The notes beneath the pieces are model-generated. The model was not told the origin of the DNA. It saw only the letters and a list, made by a program, of their open reading frames with translations, and searched no databases. Positions 26,730 through 34,907 of a stretch of DNA of 64,000 nucleotides are shown here, one piece after another (positions within the stretch are counted from its first letter, which is position 1; each line of letters opens with the position of its first letter). Position numbers and translations under genes: made by a program. Source of the stretch: Brachybacterium subflavum (GTDB taxonomy: Bacteria > Actinomycetota > Actinomycetes > Actinomycetales > Dermabacteraceae); NCBI RefSeq assembly GCF_009299795.1, contig NZ_VIGP01000001.1:248001-312000 (forward strand), read 5' to 3'.

Positions 26730-27896
26730 ATGGCTGGCAAGCGCGCGTTCGGCAGCATCCGCAAGCTGACCTCCGGCAGGTTTCAGGCACGGTACACAGG
26801 GCCGGACCTCGCCGTGCACACGGCACCGCGCACCTTTGCGAAGAAGGCCTACGCAGAAGCGTGGCTCGCGAGCGAGGACCAGCTGATCTCGTCCGGTACC
26901 TGGAGCCCTCCAAAGCGTCGCCGGCTGCAGCAGGAGAGTGCTGGCGTGACGGTAGGCGAGTACGTCGAGGCCGTGATTCAACGCAGGTCGAGGCGCGCGC
27001 GCAACCCGATCAAGCAGACCACCGCCGACCTGTACCGGAAGGACTGGAAGAACCGAGGTCAGGAAGCGCTAGGCGACGTGGCGCTGACCGAGTTGACCTC
27101 GGCGGCGGTGACACAGTGGTGGGACTCTCTCGGAAGTACGCCCGCCCAGGACGGCCGCTGCTACGACCTCCTGAAGACGGTTATGGCCGAGGCGGTGGAG
27201 GACGAGATCATCGATCGGAACCCTTGCCGGGTCCGCGGTGCCGGCAAGCCGGAGCCCAAGAGGCGGGACGATGCGATGACGGTCGATGAGGGCAAGAGGT
27301 ACCTCGAAGCTGTAACCCCGCGGTACCGGCTGGCGCTGATGACGTGCCTGTGGTGCGGGTTGCGCTCAGGTGAGGTACGAGGTCTGCGGCGTCGGGACGT
27401 GGACCTGGAGACCGGAACTCTGCGCCTTGAGCAGGCTGTAAGCCGCGTGCGCGCCGACGACCACAGCTACACGTGGAGGATCGACGGACCGAAGACAGTG
27501 GCGTCCTATCGCAGGGTGTCGATGCCGCAGATGATGGTCGAGCCGCTGCGAGAGCACCTCGAGAACGCACCGATCAAGACCCCTGACGCATTCGTGTTCC
27601 CCGCTATCAGGGATGCTACGAAGCCGATGCATGAGTCGCTCCTGCGCCGCGCCCACAACAAGGGGCTCGAGGCGATCGACAAGCCCCACCTGACGGTCCA
27701 CGATCTCCGGCGCTCAGCGGCGACGCTCGCTGCACAGGGTGGGGCAACCACTGCGGAGCTGATGCGGCTGCTCGGGCACACGACGGTGACCATGGCTATG
27801 GGCTACCAGGTCGCGAGCGACGCTCGAGACCGCGAGCGCGCGAGGCGGCTGGACGAGAAGATCCGTGGGGGCGACGAAAAGGGCAAATCCGCATGA
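26730..27896 (+). CDS. int: Tyrosine recombinase/integrase of the mobile element
   Basis: A 388-residue phage-type integrase. Residues 1-60 form an AP2-like arm-binding domain (GSIRKLTSGRFQARYTGPDL), about 70-170 a SAM-like core-binding domain, and 185-380 the catalytic domain. Active-site residues are visible: Arg212 in GLRSGEVRG, His324 and Arg327 in HDLRRSAAT, His350 in LLGHTTV and the nucleophile Tyr359 in AMGYQ. It lies 189 bp after a tRNA-Ser gene and is transcribed away from it. It should catalyse site-specific insertion at the tRNA and, with an excisionase, excision. Confidence 0.95.
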   Translation: MAGKRAFGSIRKLTSGRFQARYTGPDLAVHTAPRTFAKKAYAEAWLASEDQLISSGTWSPPKRRRLQQESAGVTVGEYVEAVIQRRSRRARNPIKQTTADLYRKDWKNRGQEALGDVALTELTSAAVTQWWDSLGSTPAQDGRCYDLLKTVMAEAVEDEIIDRNPCRVRGAGKPEPKRRDDAMTVDEGKRYLEAVTPRYRLALMTCLWCGLRSGEVRGLRRRDVDLETGTLRLEQAVSRVRADDHSYTWRIDGPKTVASYRRVSMPQMMVEPLREHLENAPIKTPDAFVFPAIRDATKPMHESLLRRAHNKGLEAIDKPHLTVHDLRRSAATLAAQGGATTAELMRLLGHTTVTMAMGYQVASDARDRERARRLDEKIRGGDEKGKSA

Positions 27897-28170
27897 TCTA
27901 TTGGGGTTCGTTGTATCGCAATGTTGCCTGCTGATATCATTGACCTAGTCGGTGACTGTCCATGAGGCGGTCTAGCGCAGATATCTCCTGCATGACGCCG
28001 ACCTCGACTGGGACACCACGAGATCGGGTGTCTGGCGACCAAGTCGCCACTGGCCCGCGCGACGGAGCGGGCTCGCCGTACGTGCCTGAGGTGATGGTCG
28101 CCGGGCCGAAGCTCCGATCGGCTTCGGTAGCACCCGCGTGTGATGACGGGTCGTTACCGCTGGAGATACC

Positions 28171-28389
28171 GTGAGCACACCCGTCATTGAATCCGCCTAC
28201 CTGCCGATCCCCGCTGCCGCCAAGTACTTGGGCGTCAGCGTCGCGACGATCTACCGCCGCATCAGTGACGGCACTCTGCAGGCCTACGACGTCGCTCCCA
28301 AGGGCGCACGCCGCCGCACACCCCGCGTTGCTCGAGCAGACATCGATGCGCTTCTGCGCCCGCTGGACCCGACGGGCCTGCTTGAGTGA
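28171..28389 (+). CDS. Excisionase-like helix-turn-helix protein
   Basis: A 72-residue protein from a GTG start. IPAAAKYLGVSVATIYRRISDGTLQAYDV followed by RRRTPRVARADIDALLRPL is a MerR-like HTH_17/excisionase domain: turn LGVS, recognition helix ATIYRRISDG, and a wing with basic residues. Its place just after the integrase gene suggests the recombination directionality factor. The 274 bp between the two genes shows no convincing ORF. Confidence 0.75.
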   Translation: MSTPVIESAYLPIPAAAKYLGVSVATIYRRISDGTLQAYDVAPKGARRRTPRVARADIDALLRPLDPTGLLE

Positions 28390-28575
28390 CGGTGAGTCAG
28401 CCGGGCCGTCCCGCATTCATAGCCTCGCAGCCACATCCCTCGAGCGTTCCAGTTGAGGGGCACGCCGGTTTCACGCGCTAGGGACCATTCCGCTTCCCCG
28501 TCTGACCTGGCGATTTGCGCCACCGGAATCGGTCAAGTGGGCCCAGAGGTCGGTCTCATTCAATAGGGTGGGGGC

Positions 28576-30312
28576 ATGGCTCTCCAGACCGCTCTGATCG
28601 AGGACCGCCCACTCGGTGCAAGGGGATCGCGACGGCACATCAGCTCCGCAGAGGCGTCTGCGGAGCTTTCCCCCACGGCTTCGGCTGTCCTCGCAGCGCT
28701 TCCGTCCTGGTGGACTGCCCGAGCTGATGCGGCCGGCCTAGACGGAGTGTGGTTGGACGTCACACAGGCTGTCGCGGCCGAGCCGCCCTTCTCCATGTCC
28801 GAGCTCCCGCAGCTCGAGGAGGAGTGGGGCGCGCTGACCGGGGAAGAGGTCGGGCAGGCGTACGTCGAGTCGCTCAGTAGCGCCACGCGAGCACGTCACG
28901 GTCGGCACTACACCCCTGCGGAGCTGTCAGAGCCGCTCTGGTCGCAGGTGCGCGAGACGCTCGGACAAGGGGGTGCAGCTTCCAAGACCCTGCCGGGCCT
29001 CGTGCGAGATCCCGCCTGCGGGGGTGGGGCGCTGCTGCTCCCTGCCCTACGGGAACACCTGCGTGCAAGCGCCGGCGTCAACCCACGCCTCGTGCTGGCG
29101 GGGCTGTCGAACCTGCTCGAGGGTATCGACAACGACCCCGCCGCAGTGTGGGTAGCGAACCTTGTCCTCGCAGCCGAGATGCTCCCCACCCTCGCCCGCA
29201 TCCCAGACAAGGATCGCCGACCGCTGCCCGCGCTCTGCCACGTCGGCGACGGCCTCGCGCCAGCCACGCGAAGCGCACGCGCCGTCGTAATGAATCCGCC
29301 TTACGGTCGAGTGAAGCTCTCCGAGCAGGAGAGGGAGCGGTTCTCCCATGTCGTCTACGGTCACGCCAACATCTACGGCCTGTTCATGGCCGCCGGTGCG
29401 GAGGGACTTGACGAGAAGGGCGTCCTCGGTGCACTCGTGCCCACGTCCTTCCTCGCTGGACGCTACTTTTCGCCCCTCCGAGAGCACTTCTCGTCGGCTT
29501 TTCGGTTGCGGGAGCTCGGGTTCGTCGAGAAACGCTCCGGCGTGTTCTCGACCGTCCTGCAGGAGACCTGCCTCGCGACATTCACGACGGCGCGCATCAG
29601 ACAGGCCAACATCACGACTCTGAACGACGAGGGCGTCCCGAAGGTCGCGAAGGTGCCATCGCCGCGAGGGTCCGAACCGTGGATCCTCCCTCGCCGGACC
29701 GACATCGCGGCTGTGTCCGCTGCCGCCTCGCAGATGCCCCTCACCCTGAGCAGCGCCGGCTGGCGCGTGTCCACAGGTCCCCTTGTCTGGAATCGCAGGC
29801 TCGCCGACCTGAACGACAACTCCGGTGTCCCCGTCATCTGGTCAGCCGACTTCGATGGCGGCACGTTGCACACCGACGCTCGACGCGGCGCGATGAGGTA
29901 CTTCGTGGTGCGGTCCGACCGGGACCGCAGAACAATGCTCCTCTCCGAACCAGCCGTTCTCGTTCAGAGGACCACGGCTCCGGAGCAGACTCGTCGGCTG
30001 ACCAGCGTGCATCTCACCTCCGAGCACCTCGAGAGCCTTGGCGGGTCAGTGGTGATCGAAAACCACGTCAACGTCCTGCGGCCGGCCACGGCAGGGCCGG
30101 TTCTCTCCATGAGGCTCCTCAGCCGCCTGCTGCAGAGCTCTGCGCTGGATGCGGTCGCTCGTTGTATTTCTGGGTCCGTGGCGCTTTCGGCCTTCGAGCT
30201 CTCGGCACTGCCACTCCCTTCTGCTGAGACGCTCGCCTCGTGGGAACTGCTGGACGATCAGGAGCTTAGCGTCGCCGTAAGTATGGAGTACCGGCTCGGA
30301 GGTCGCCTGTGA
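28576..30312 (+). CDS. Type II DNA adenine-N6 methyltransferase (BsuBI/PstI-type modification enzyme)
   Basis: A 578-residue methyltransferase. RHGRHYTPAEL leads to the SAM-binding motif DPACGGG (145-151), then GIDNDPAAVWVANL, and the catalytic NPPYG (240-244), all typical of gamma-class N6-adenine methylases. The C-terminal half should hold the target-recognition domain. Its stop overlaps the GTG start of the restriction gene. The two form a complete type II restriction-modification unit, and this protein protects host DNA. Base composition is lower in GC than the flanking chromosome, consistent with transfer. The recognition sequence cannot be deduced. Confidence 0.88.
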   Translation: MALQTALIEDRPLGARGSRRHISSAEASAELSPTASAVLAALPSWWTARADAAGLDGVWLDVTQAVAAEPPFSMSELPQLEEEWGALTGEEVGQAYVESLSSATRARHGRHYTPAELSEPLWSQVRETLGQGGAASKTLPGLVRDPACGGGALLLPALREHLRASAGVNPRLVLAGLSNLLEGIDNDPAAVWVANLVLAAEMLPTLARIPDKDRRPLPALCHVGDGLAPATRSARAVVMNPPYGRVKLSEQERERFSHVVYGHANIYGLFMAAGAEGLDEKGVLGALVPTSFLAGRYFSPLREHFSSAFRLRELGFVEKRSGVFSTVLQETCLATFTTARIRQANITTLNDEGVPKVAKVPSPRGSEPWILPRRTDIAAVSAAASQMPLTLSSAGWRVSTGPLVWNRRLADLNDNSGVPVIWSADFDGGTLHTDARRGAMRYFVVRSDRDRRTMLLSEPAVLVQRTTAPEQTRRLTSVHLTSEHLESLGGSVVIENHVNVLRPATAGPVLSMRLLSRLLQSSALDAVARCISGSVALSAFELSALPLPSAETLASWELLDDQELSVAVSMEYRLGGRL

Positions 30313-31424
30313 GGTCCGTGATCGATCCGGAACTCGCCGAGGAACGTCTCGGCTGGATCTTCCCCCGTGCGGCCTTCGATACCACCCTCTCGAGCCCGAT
30401 CGCCGCCTGGGCAGTGGTGAGCCTGCTATACATGGACGCCGTTGCTCCCCGTGACGAAGATCCGCCGGTTTGGGCGCGACCGACGACAATTCTTTGGCAG
30501 CAGCAGAACATACTCGATGATCGCATCGAGGAGCTCGATCGCGTCGAATGGCGAAAAGCGGCACTTCGGGGGCGGAAGGCATATGAGGAGCTTCTGGCCA
30601 CGTGGGATATCGACATCGCTCCGCGATACCGCGAGAATAGTCGAGAAACGCTGCGCGATGACGTCTTCAAGGAGTGGCTTGGCCTCAACGTGATGCGTCA
30701 GCGCGCGGGCCTCAGCACGACCAGCAACCTCCCGAGGTGGGCAATCGAGGCGCACTTCGCTGATCTCTTCGATCCGGCCCTCGAGGGCGATGAGCTGACA
30801 GAGGCAATCAGCCGGTGGACTGACGAGTATCTGGACGCTGGTGCCCGGCTCCGTGCCCACCGTGGTCGCGAGTCTGCCTCGTCAGAGTATGCAGTCACGG
30901 TCACTTTGCCTGACGGGCAGCAGCGCACACTCGAGCATGGGCAGTCGTCCGAGATCCTCAAAGGCGTGATCGAGGAGTGGGCTCCGCGGAAACTGATCGA
31001 TCCCGTCGTACTCACCGTCAGTGAGCCGGGAGACAAGGTCTATGTCGGCGACCAACGGACGTTGACAGTGCTCGGAGTGCAGATCGATGTAGCCGCCCTG
31101 CTCCCAGATGCAGTCCTTGTAGACCTCGGGACCAAGCCTGCCGAGTTCTGGATCGTCGAGGCGGTCAACAGCGACGGGCCCATTCATGAGCGGCGGAAGG
31201 CCGAACTTCTCGAATGGGCTGCTGATCAGCGCATTAATCCAGACTCGTGCCGCTTTCTCACAGCGTTCGCGTCGCGCAATGCATCGCCAGCCAAGCGGCG
31301 GCTCAAGGACATCGCGTCGGGTACCTTCGTGTGGTTTCTCGACGAGCCGGGTCTAGAGCTCGAGCTGTCTTTAATCGACGATGGGTCGGAAAAAGTGGTA
31401 CCGCTTCAGCGAAGTGCGCACTGA
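30309..31424 (+). CDS. Type II restriction endonuclease, BsuBI/PstI family
   Basis: A 371-residue protein. The C-terminal part matches the BsuBI/PstI endonuclease domain: LLPDAVLVDLGTKPAEFWIV then EAVNSDGPIHERRKAEL, RFLTAFASRNASPAKRRLKDIA and TFVWFLDEPG. The acidic and lysine residues in DLGTKPAEFWIVEAV are the likely PD-(D/E)XK catalytic centre. The N-terminal 190 residues are family-specific and probably form the BsuBI_PstI_RE N-domain. The GTG start lies within the methylase stop (GTGA), so translation of nuclease follows methylase. It cleaves unmethylated incoming DNA. Confidence 0.85.
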   Translation: MRSVIDPELAEERLGWIFPRAAFDTTLSSPIAAWAVVSLLYMDAVAPRDEDPPVWARPTTILWQQQNILDDRIEELDRVEWRKAALRGRKAYEELLATWDIDIAPRYRENSRETLRDDVFKEWLGLNVMRQRAGLSTTSNLPRWAIEAHFADLFDPALEGDELTEAISRWTDEYLDAGARLRAHRGRESASSEYAVTVTLPDGQQRTLEHGQSSEILKGVIEEWAPRKLIDPVVLTVSEPGDKVYVGDQRTLTVLGVQIDVAALLPDAVLVDLGTKPAEFWIVEAVNSDGPIHERRKAELLEWAADQRINPDSCRFLTAFASRNASPAKRRLKDIASGTFVWFLDEPGLELELSLIDDGSEKVVPLQRSAH

Positions 31425-31552
31425 CACACCCTACGTCCTTGATTGGCGTTGATGGCCGCTCAGGCTTGGTGTCGCCCGGGCACATGCAGATGGAGCCCGT
31501 GGCTTCGCGCTTGCAAGCTCTTGTGCTTGTCCGATCTGTGAGCTTGCCCGGG

Positions 31553-31593
31553 CCGTTGCCCTCCGGCATCGATAGCGCGCCGGAGGGCAACGG
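31553..31593. terminator. Perfect 15-bp hairpin between convergent genes
   Basis: CCGTTGCCCTCCGGC (31553-31567) pairs perfectly with GCCGGAGGGCAACGG (31579-31593) around an 11-nt loop. It starts two bases beyond the stop of the minus-strand gene and lies 130 bp after the restriction gene. Neither side has a long T-tract, so it is a strong structural barrier or a bidirectional terminator. Confidence 0.65.
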
Positions 31594-31595
31594 TG

Positions 31596-32075
31596 TTACC
31601 TTGCTGCGTTGCGAGCGGCACGCTCCTGCTCGAGGCGGGCCGCGAAGCCCTCGGGGGTCTCCTTCAGCAAATCAAGATTGACCCACATGACGAAGGCATC
31701 TCCGTCCCATTCGAGATCCCCTGGCACCGACTCGTCATCAATGGAGATGGAAAAGTCCTGCGCATACGGGTGAAAGTCGAAGCGATGATCGGGGTGCTCG
31801 GTTCTACTCCAGTTGTCGGATACGTACTGTTCGAGATCAGAGAAGTTGAGGGTCATTGCGAGATTCGAGGCCCAGTCGTCGTCGTCAGTCACGCGAGCCT
31901 TTTCGAGTTCCTGCACAAACTTGTCGGCTTCGCTCGGCATGAGGGTCTCCTCTGCGTACCGCGCGATGTTGAGGATGAAAAAGTAGCCGTCGACTGTGAG
32001 GTCGCAGACGAAAGGCCCGCTCGCCTCGATCTCTTCGAGAGGCATATTGGTGCGTGAAGATGTACTGAGGGTCAC
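31596..32075 (-). CDS. Hypothetical acidic protein
   Basis: A 159-residue soluble, acidic protein from a GTG start. No signal peptide, membrane segment or recognisable motif was seen. The sequence is rich in Asp/Glu and aromatics (DDDDWASNLAMTLNFSDLEQY, DDESVPGDLEWDGDAFVMWVN) and ends in a basic helix. It lies on the minus strand, isolated between the restriction gene and a divergent HTH gene, with a strong terminator hairpin directly after its stop. An accessory role on the element, such as an immunity or anti-restriction-like acidic protein, is only a guess from composition. Confidence 0.6.
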   Translation of the reverse strand: MTLSTSSRTNMPLEEIEASGPFVCDLTVDGYFFILNIARYAEETLMPSEADKFVQELEKARVTDDDDWASNLAMTLNFSDLEQYVSDNWSRTEHPDHRFDFHPYAQDFSISIDDESVPGDLEWDGDAFVMWVNLDLLKETPEGFAARLEQERAARNAAR

Positions 32076-32408
32076 TTCTGAAATCCTGTCTCGATGGAAG
32101 GGTAATTGCTATCCGGGAATCTAGAGGCGGGGCTGGCTGTAGCGAGTCGAGACGTCGCTCAACTGACGGGTCTGCGCTGATCCGATGGATCTGAGGGAAC
32201 TTTTACATCAGAGGAGCCACCCTGCGCTACTTGGGTATGCGCCATTTGCCCTACTTGTCGCATTCTGATGTGCGCATCGGGCCTGACCTGTCCTGTCTCC
32301 CGGGATTGTTCTATGAGCACCCACACCTTCGCGCTCGGGTGCTCTGCCCTCACCGGCTCTGCTATGGATGTCGGGCCCAGGCTGCCCCGGCTGGCCTACT
32401 CTCGGTCC
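32076..32408. other. Divergent intergenic region without a gene
   Basis: A gap of 333 bp separates the minus-strand acidic protein from the plus-strand HTH gene. It must contain both promoters. I saw no convincing -35/-10 pair, no repeat above background and no credible ORF. An in-frame extension of the HTH gene back to 32268 is possible but codes for unstructured sequence. Confidence 0.4.
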
Positions 32409-32828
32409 ATGACAAGCTCCGATGGTCTCCCGCGCTTCGTGTCGCTCGAGCACGTGCAGTCGGAGCTGTCGATCTCGTACCAGCAGGCTCTCGCCCTCGT
32501 TCGGTCGGGCGAGCTGCGCGCGATCAAGGTCGGCGGCCGCGGACAGTGGCGGGTGTCGCTCGGGGCGCTCGAGGACTACATCGCTGATCGGTACGCCGAG
32601 ACCGCGGCGATGGTCTCGAGTCGTGACGGACACGAACTGCCGGCTCCGGACTGCGAGTCCGGGTACCCGATCGAGCAGCTCGTCAGAGAGCTCGGTGAGG
32701 AGCACCTCGGCGAGCTGCAGGAGTACGTGATGATGCGTGCGAGCGTCAACTGCCCCGAGCACGGCATCGTTCTATACGCGGTCGACGCCGAGAGGTACGT
32801 GGAGCAGCGGGCCTCGCGCCCGAAGTAG
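32409..32828 (+). CDS. Helix-turn-helix (excisionase-type) DNA-binding protein
   Basis: A 139-residue protein starting MTSSDGLPRFVSLEHVQSE. Residues 10-60 form an HTH_17/excisionase domain: LEHVQSELSISYQQALALVR, SGELRAIKVGGRGQWRVSLGALEDYIADRY. The C-terminal half is acidic and unrelated to anything I recognise; it has a single cysteine in SVNCPEHG. In-frame codons back to 32268 are open but lack coding character. It could regulate element genes or serve as a second directionality factor. Confidence 0.7.
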   Translation: MTSSDGLPRFVSLEHVQSELSISYQQALALVRSGELRAIKVGGRGQWRVSLGALEDYIADRYAETAAMVSSRDGHELPAPDCESGYPIEQLVRELGEEHLGELQEYVMMRASVNCPEHGIVLYAVDAERYVEQRASRPK

Positions 32829-32863
32829 TCCCGTCGTCATCTCCGTCGTGGCAGGATCGCGGC

Positions 32864-33031
32864 ATGCGACGTCGCGATCCGGAAGACCAAGAACCCATGG
32901 GCGAGCAGGTCGAGCGCGACCTGACCGACGATGAGCGTGCAGTGCTCGCTGACCCGTCCGTCTGGGAGGCGGCGGCCCGCGCGAGCGAACGGGGCGGCGT
33001 GAACCCCCGACGCCGGCTCGAGGAAGGCTGA
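32864..33031 (+). CDS. Small charged hypothetical protein (55 aa)
   Basis: A 55-residue ORF from ATG 32864 to TGA 33029-33031. It encodes a highly charged helix, VERDLTDDERAVLADPSVW then EAAARASERGGVNPRRRLEEG. GC3 bias is as expected for coding sequence, and it sits in the same direction as the preceding HTH gene, 35 bp downstream. It is too short for confident assignment and no family is recognised. Confidence 0.45.
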   Translation: MRRRDPEDQEPMGEQVERDLTDDERAVLADPSVWEAAARASERGGVNPRRRLEEG

Positions 33032-33032
33032 G

Positions 33033-33212
33033 TCAGCGTGCCTCGGTCCACCACGACGGGAGCGGGTGGCCGGATCTCTCGATGACCCCGATGGCCTCGT
33101 CGATCGCATCGGGATCGTCATGCGCATCCTCGAGCGCAGTGCGCAGCAGCGCGTCGACATCCCCCGAGGTGTGGAGGTAGTCCGCGGCGTCGAAGCGGTC
33201 GTCCTTGTCCAT
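33033..33212 (-). CDS. Small protein resembling the N-terminus of HigA-type antidotes
   Basis: A 59-residue protein beginning MDKDDRFDAADYLHTSGDVD and continuing ALLRTALEDAHDDPDAIDEAIGVIERSG. The phrase FDAA-YL-(x)n-L-ALED--DP--I--A-GVI-R resembles the start of the putative addiction-module antidote family (HigA/RelB-like), in which an HTH domain normally follows. Here the frame ends after GHPLPSWWTEAR with no HTH. It is either a distinct small protein or a truncated antitoxin. It is convergent with the small ORF at 32864, with one base between them. Confidence 0.45.
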   Translation of the reverse strand: MDKDDRFDAADYLHTSGDVDALLRTALEDAHDDPDAIDEAIGVIERSGHPLPSWWTEAR

Positions 33213-33289
33213 GCGACGATTCTCCACCTGCGTCGAGGAGGAGGCGAGGGTGCAGAGCGGTGCGCTGCGCACCGCCCTGCACCGGAACC

Positions 33290-33973
33290 TCACAGCACGA
33301 AGCCTGCGAGGTCCTTGCCCGCCTGACCACACATGCGGGTGAACTCCCCGAACTCCGCGTCGTAGTGCACGTTCGCCGGCCCGTCCTGGTCGAGCGAGTC
33401 GGTGTAGCGCAGCGTGGTCTCATCGATCGTCAGTGTGTCTTCATCGCTGATATCGATCGTGGGCGAGTTGCCCTCCCACTTGGCGGTGGTGAGCCCGTCG
33501 CCATCAGAGTGCAGGCTCGCGTACGTCTCGAAGTCGACCGTTCCGATGCAGGTGTAGGAGACGTAGTGCAGCCGGTTGTCCTTGATCTGCCAGGACTCGA
33601 TGGTGGGGGAGAAGTTCTGGATCGCGCGGAGGTAGGTCACGGATCCCTCGGAGCGGTCGATGAGGTTGATCCCGGCAGGGGTCGGCGATGCGCTCGCGGG
33701 GGGCGGAGCACCGCCTCCGTCGCTGGGCTGGGCGGCCGCGTCTCCGCCATCGCTGGACTGTGCCACGGTCCCGCCTCCATCGCTCGTCTGGGCGGTCGGT
33801 GCCGGGGACGGCGCAGGGGTGGTCGCAGGGGCGGCGGCCGGCGCTGTGGCGGTGGGCGATGATGCCGGCTGCTGGGCCGCCTCGCGGTCTGCAGCTGCCC
33901 CGGGATAGCCGCAGCCGACCAGGGCGACCGCTGCGAGGGCGAACAGACCTGTCATCATTGCGGTGGTCCTCAT
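33290..33973 (-). CDS. Lipoprotein with SDGGG repeat linker
   Basis: A 227-residue exported lipoprotein. MRTTAMMTGLFALAAVALVGCG has a hydrophobic segment and lipobox VGC. Residues 28-95 form an Ala/Pro/Thr/Ser-rich linker with three roughly 10-residue repeats of (T/S/P)SDGG(G/D). The C-terminal globular part (about 100-227) has two cysteines (YTCIGTV and RMCGQAG) that could form a disulfide. It overlaps the upstream small membrane protein by 4 bases and is the last of five linked minus-strand genes. Confidence 0.7.
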   Translation of the reverse strand: MRTTAMMTGLFALAAVALVGCGYPGAAADREAAQQPASSPTATAPAAAPATTPAPSPAPTAQTSDGGGTVAQSSDGGDAAAQPSDGGGAPPPASASPTPAGINLIDRSEGSVTYLRAIQNFSPTIESWQIKDNRLHYVSYTCIGTVDFETYASLHSDGDGLTTAKWEGNSPTIDISDEDTLTIDETTLRYTDSLDQDGPANVHYDAEFGEFTRMCGQAGKDLAGFVL

Positions 33974-34245
33974 GGCTGGGTCCTCTCCGTCTTGACGTCG
34001 TCGGGGTTGGGGATCGTGCGGCTGCGGTGCCTGATGGCGGACAGCAGGTCGGTCAGCAGCATGGGGGCGCAGATGAGCAGTCCGATGCCGGTGCCGACCC
34101 CTCCGGCGACCCATAGGGTGATGCCGCCGTGAGCGTCGGCCCCGGCGAGGAGCCAGTAGCCAGCGGTGAACGCCGTGGCGTACGTGATGGCGATCGCCAG
34201 CAGTCGCAGGGCGATCGGGCTCGGGGTCTTGTCGCCCGCGCTCAT
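33970..34245 (-). CDS. Small two-TM membrane protein
   Basis: A 91-residue protein with two hydrophobic segments (IALRLLAIAITYATAFTAGYW and LWVAGGVGTGIGLLICAPML) and a basic C-terminus. Start and stop overlap both neighbours by 1-4 bases. No family recognised; its size and position recall small accessory membrane subunits of secretion or conjugation cassettes. Confidence 0.65.
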   Translation of the reverse strand: MSAGDKTPSPIALRLLAIAITYATAFTAGYWLLAGADAHGGITLWVAGGVGTGIGLLICAPMLLTDLLSAIRHRSRTIPNPDDVKTERTQP

Positions 34246-34907
34246 TACTCGACCCCTTCGGGGCTCTGCACCTCGAGGCTGCGGGGCCTCTGATGGGGGC
34301 ACTGGTCCAGGTCGCTGAAGTGGTCCACCGGCAGCGGCGGCACCGGCCGGGCACCCGTGCCGGGCTCGGCCGCAGCGGGTGCGGCGGTCGGGGCTCCCGT
34401 GCGGTGAGTGCGGGAGCGGACGGCACGCAGGAGGCCCGCGAACAGCGTCGGGAAGCAGATGAAGGCCGCGATCACGCCGCCGGCGGCCAGCGCCATCCAG
34501 ACGTTGGTGAAGATCGTCAGCGCCCAGGTGACTGTCTGACGCAGGAGCACGAAGGCGACGCCGTAGCCGATCGAGATGAGCACCAGGCGCAGCAGAGAGC
34601 TGTGGTCGATGTACGCCTGGATCATCCCGGCGATGGCCTTGAGGGCGTTGCGGCCCTCTTCGATGCGGGCGTCCTCGCTCGGCCCGTCGCCGAAGACGAT
34701 GAAGCCGTTCCGGATCATGAGCTGGAAGAGCATCGCCAGCACCGCCGACGTGCCGGTCGCGGCGATCTCGATCAGGCCCCACTGGGTGAGGCCGTACGCG
34801 AGCGAGACGAGCGAGCCGATGGCGAGGAAGGTTGCGAGGACCCGCCAGATGTGGGCCCCGGAGTCGAAGTTCGTGTTGTGGATGTGGATGTCGGGCTGGA
34901 TGGTCAT
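34245..34907 (-). CDS. Membrane protein with four to five TM segments, function unknown
   Basis: A 220-residue protein. Hydrophobic segments lie near 22-42, 48-68, 105-125 and 130-160, followed by a Pro/Ala-rich cytoplasmic or exposed tail. AAGGAG sits five bases before the ATG. NPDIHIHNTNF-like polar residues open the protein. It is embedded in the five-gene minus cassette and may belong to a cell-surface or transfer apparatus. No motif identifies it. Confidence 0.65.
   Translation of the reverse strand: MTIQPDIHIHNTNFDSGAHIWRVLATFLAIGSLVSLAYGLTQWGLIEIAATGTSAVLAMLFQLMIRNGFIVFGDGPSEDARIEEGRNALKAIAGMIQAYIDHSSLLRLVLISIGYGVAFVLLRQTVTWALTIFTNVWMALAAGGVIAAFICFPTLFAGLLRAVRSRTHRTGAPTAAPAAAEPGTGARPVPPLPVDHFSDLDQCPHQRPRSLEVQSPEGVE

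Noticed and set aside
28390-28575. A small gene between the excisionase-like gene and the methylase
   Set aside because: Frames are short, lack start signals and show no coding bias; the segment probably holds only the promoter of the restriction-modification operon.
33739-33748. CGTCTCCGCC, identical to the tRNA-Ser 3' end, as a right attachment site
   Set aside because: Only 10 nt, inside a repetitive lipoprotein coding region and far short of the cargo genes; a chance match in GC-rich DNA is likely.
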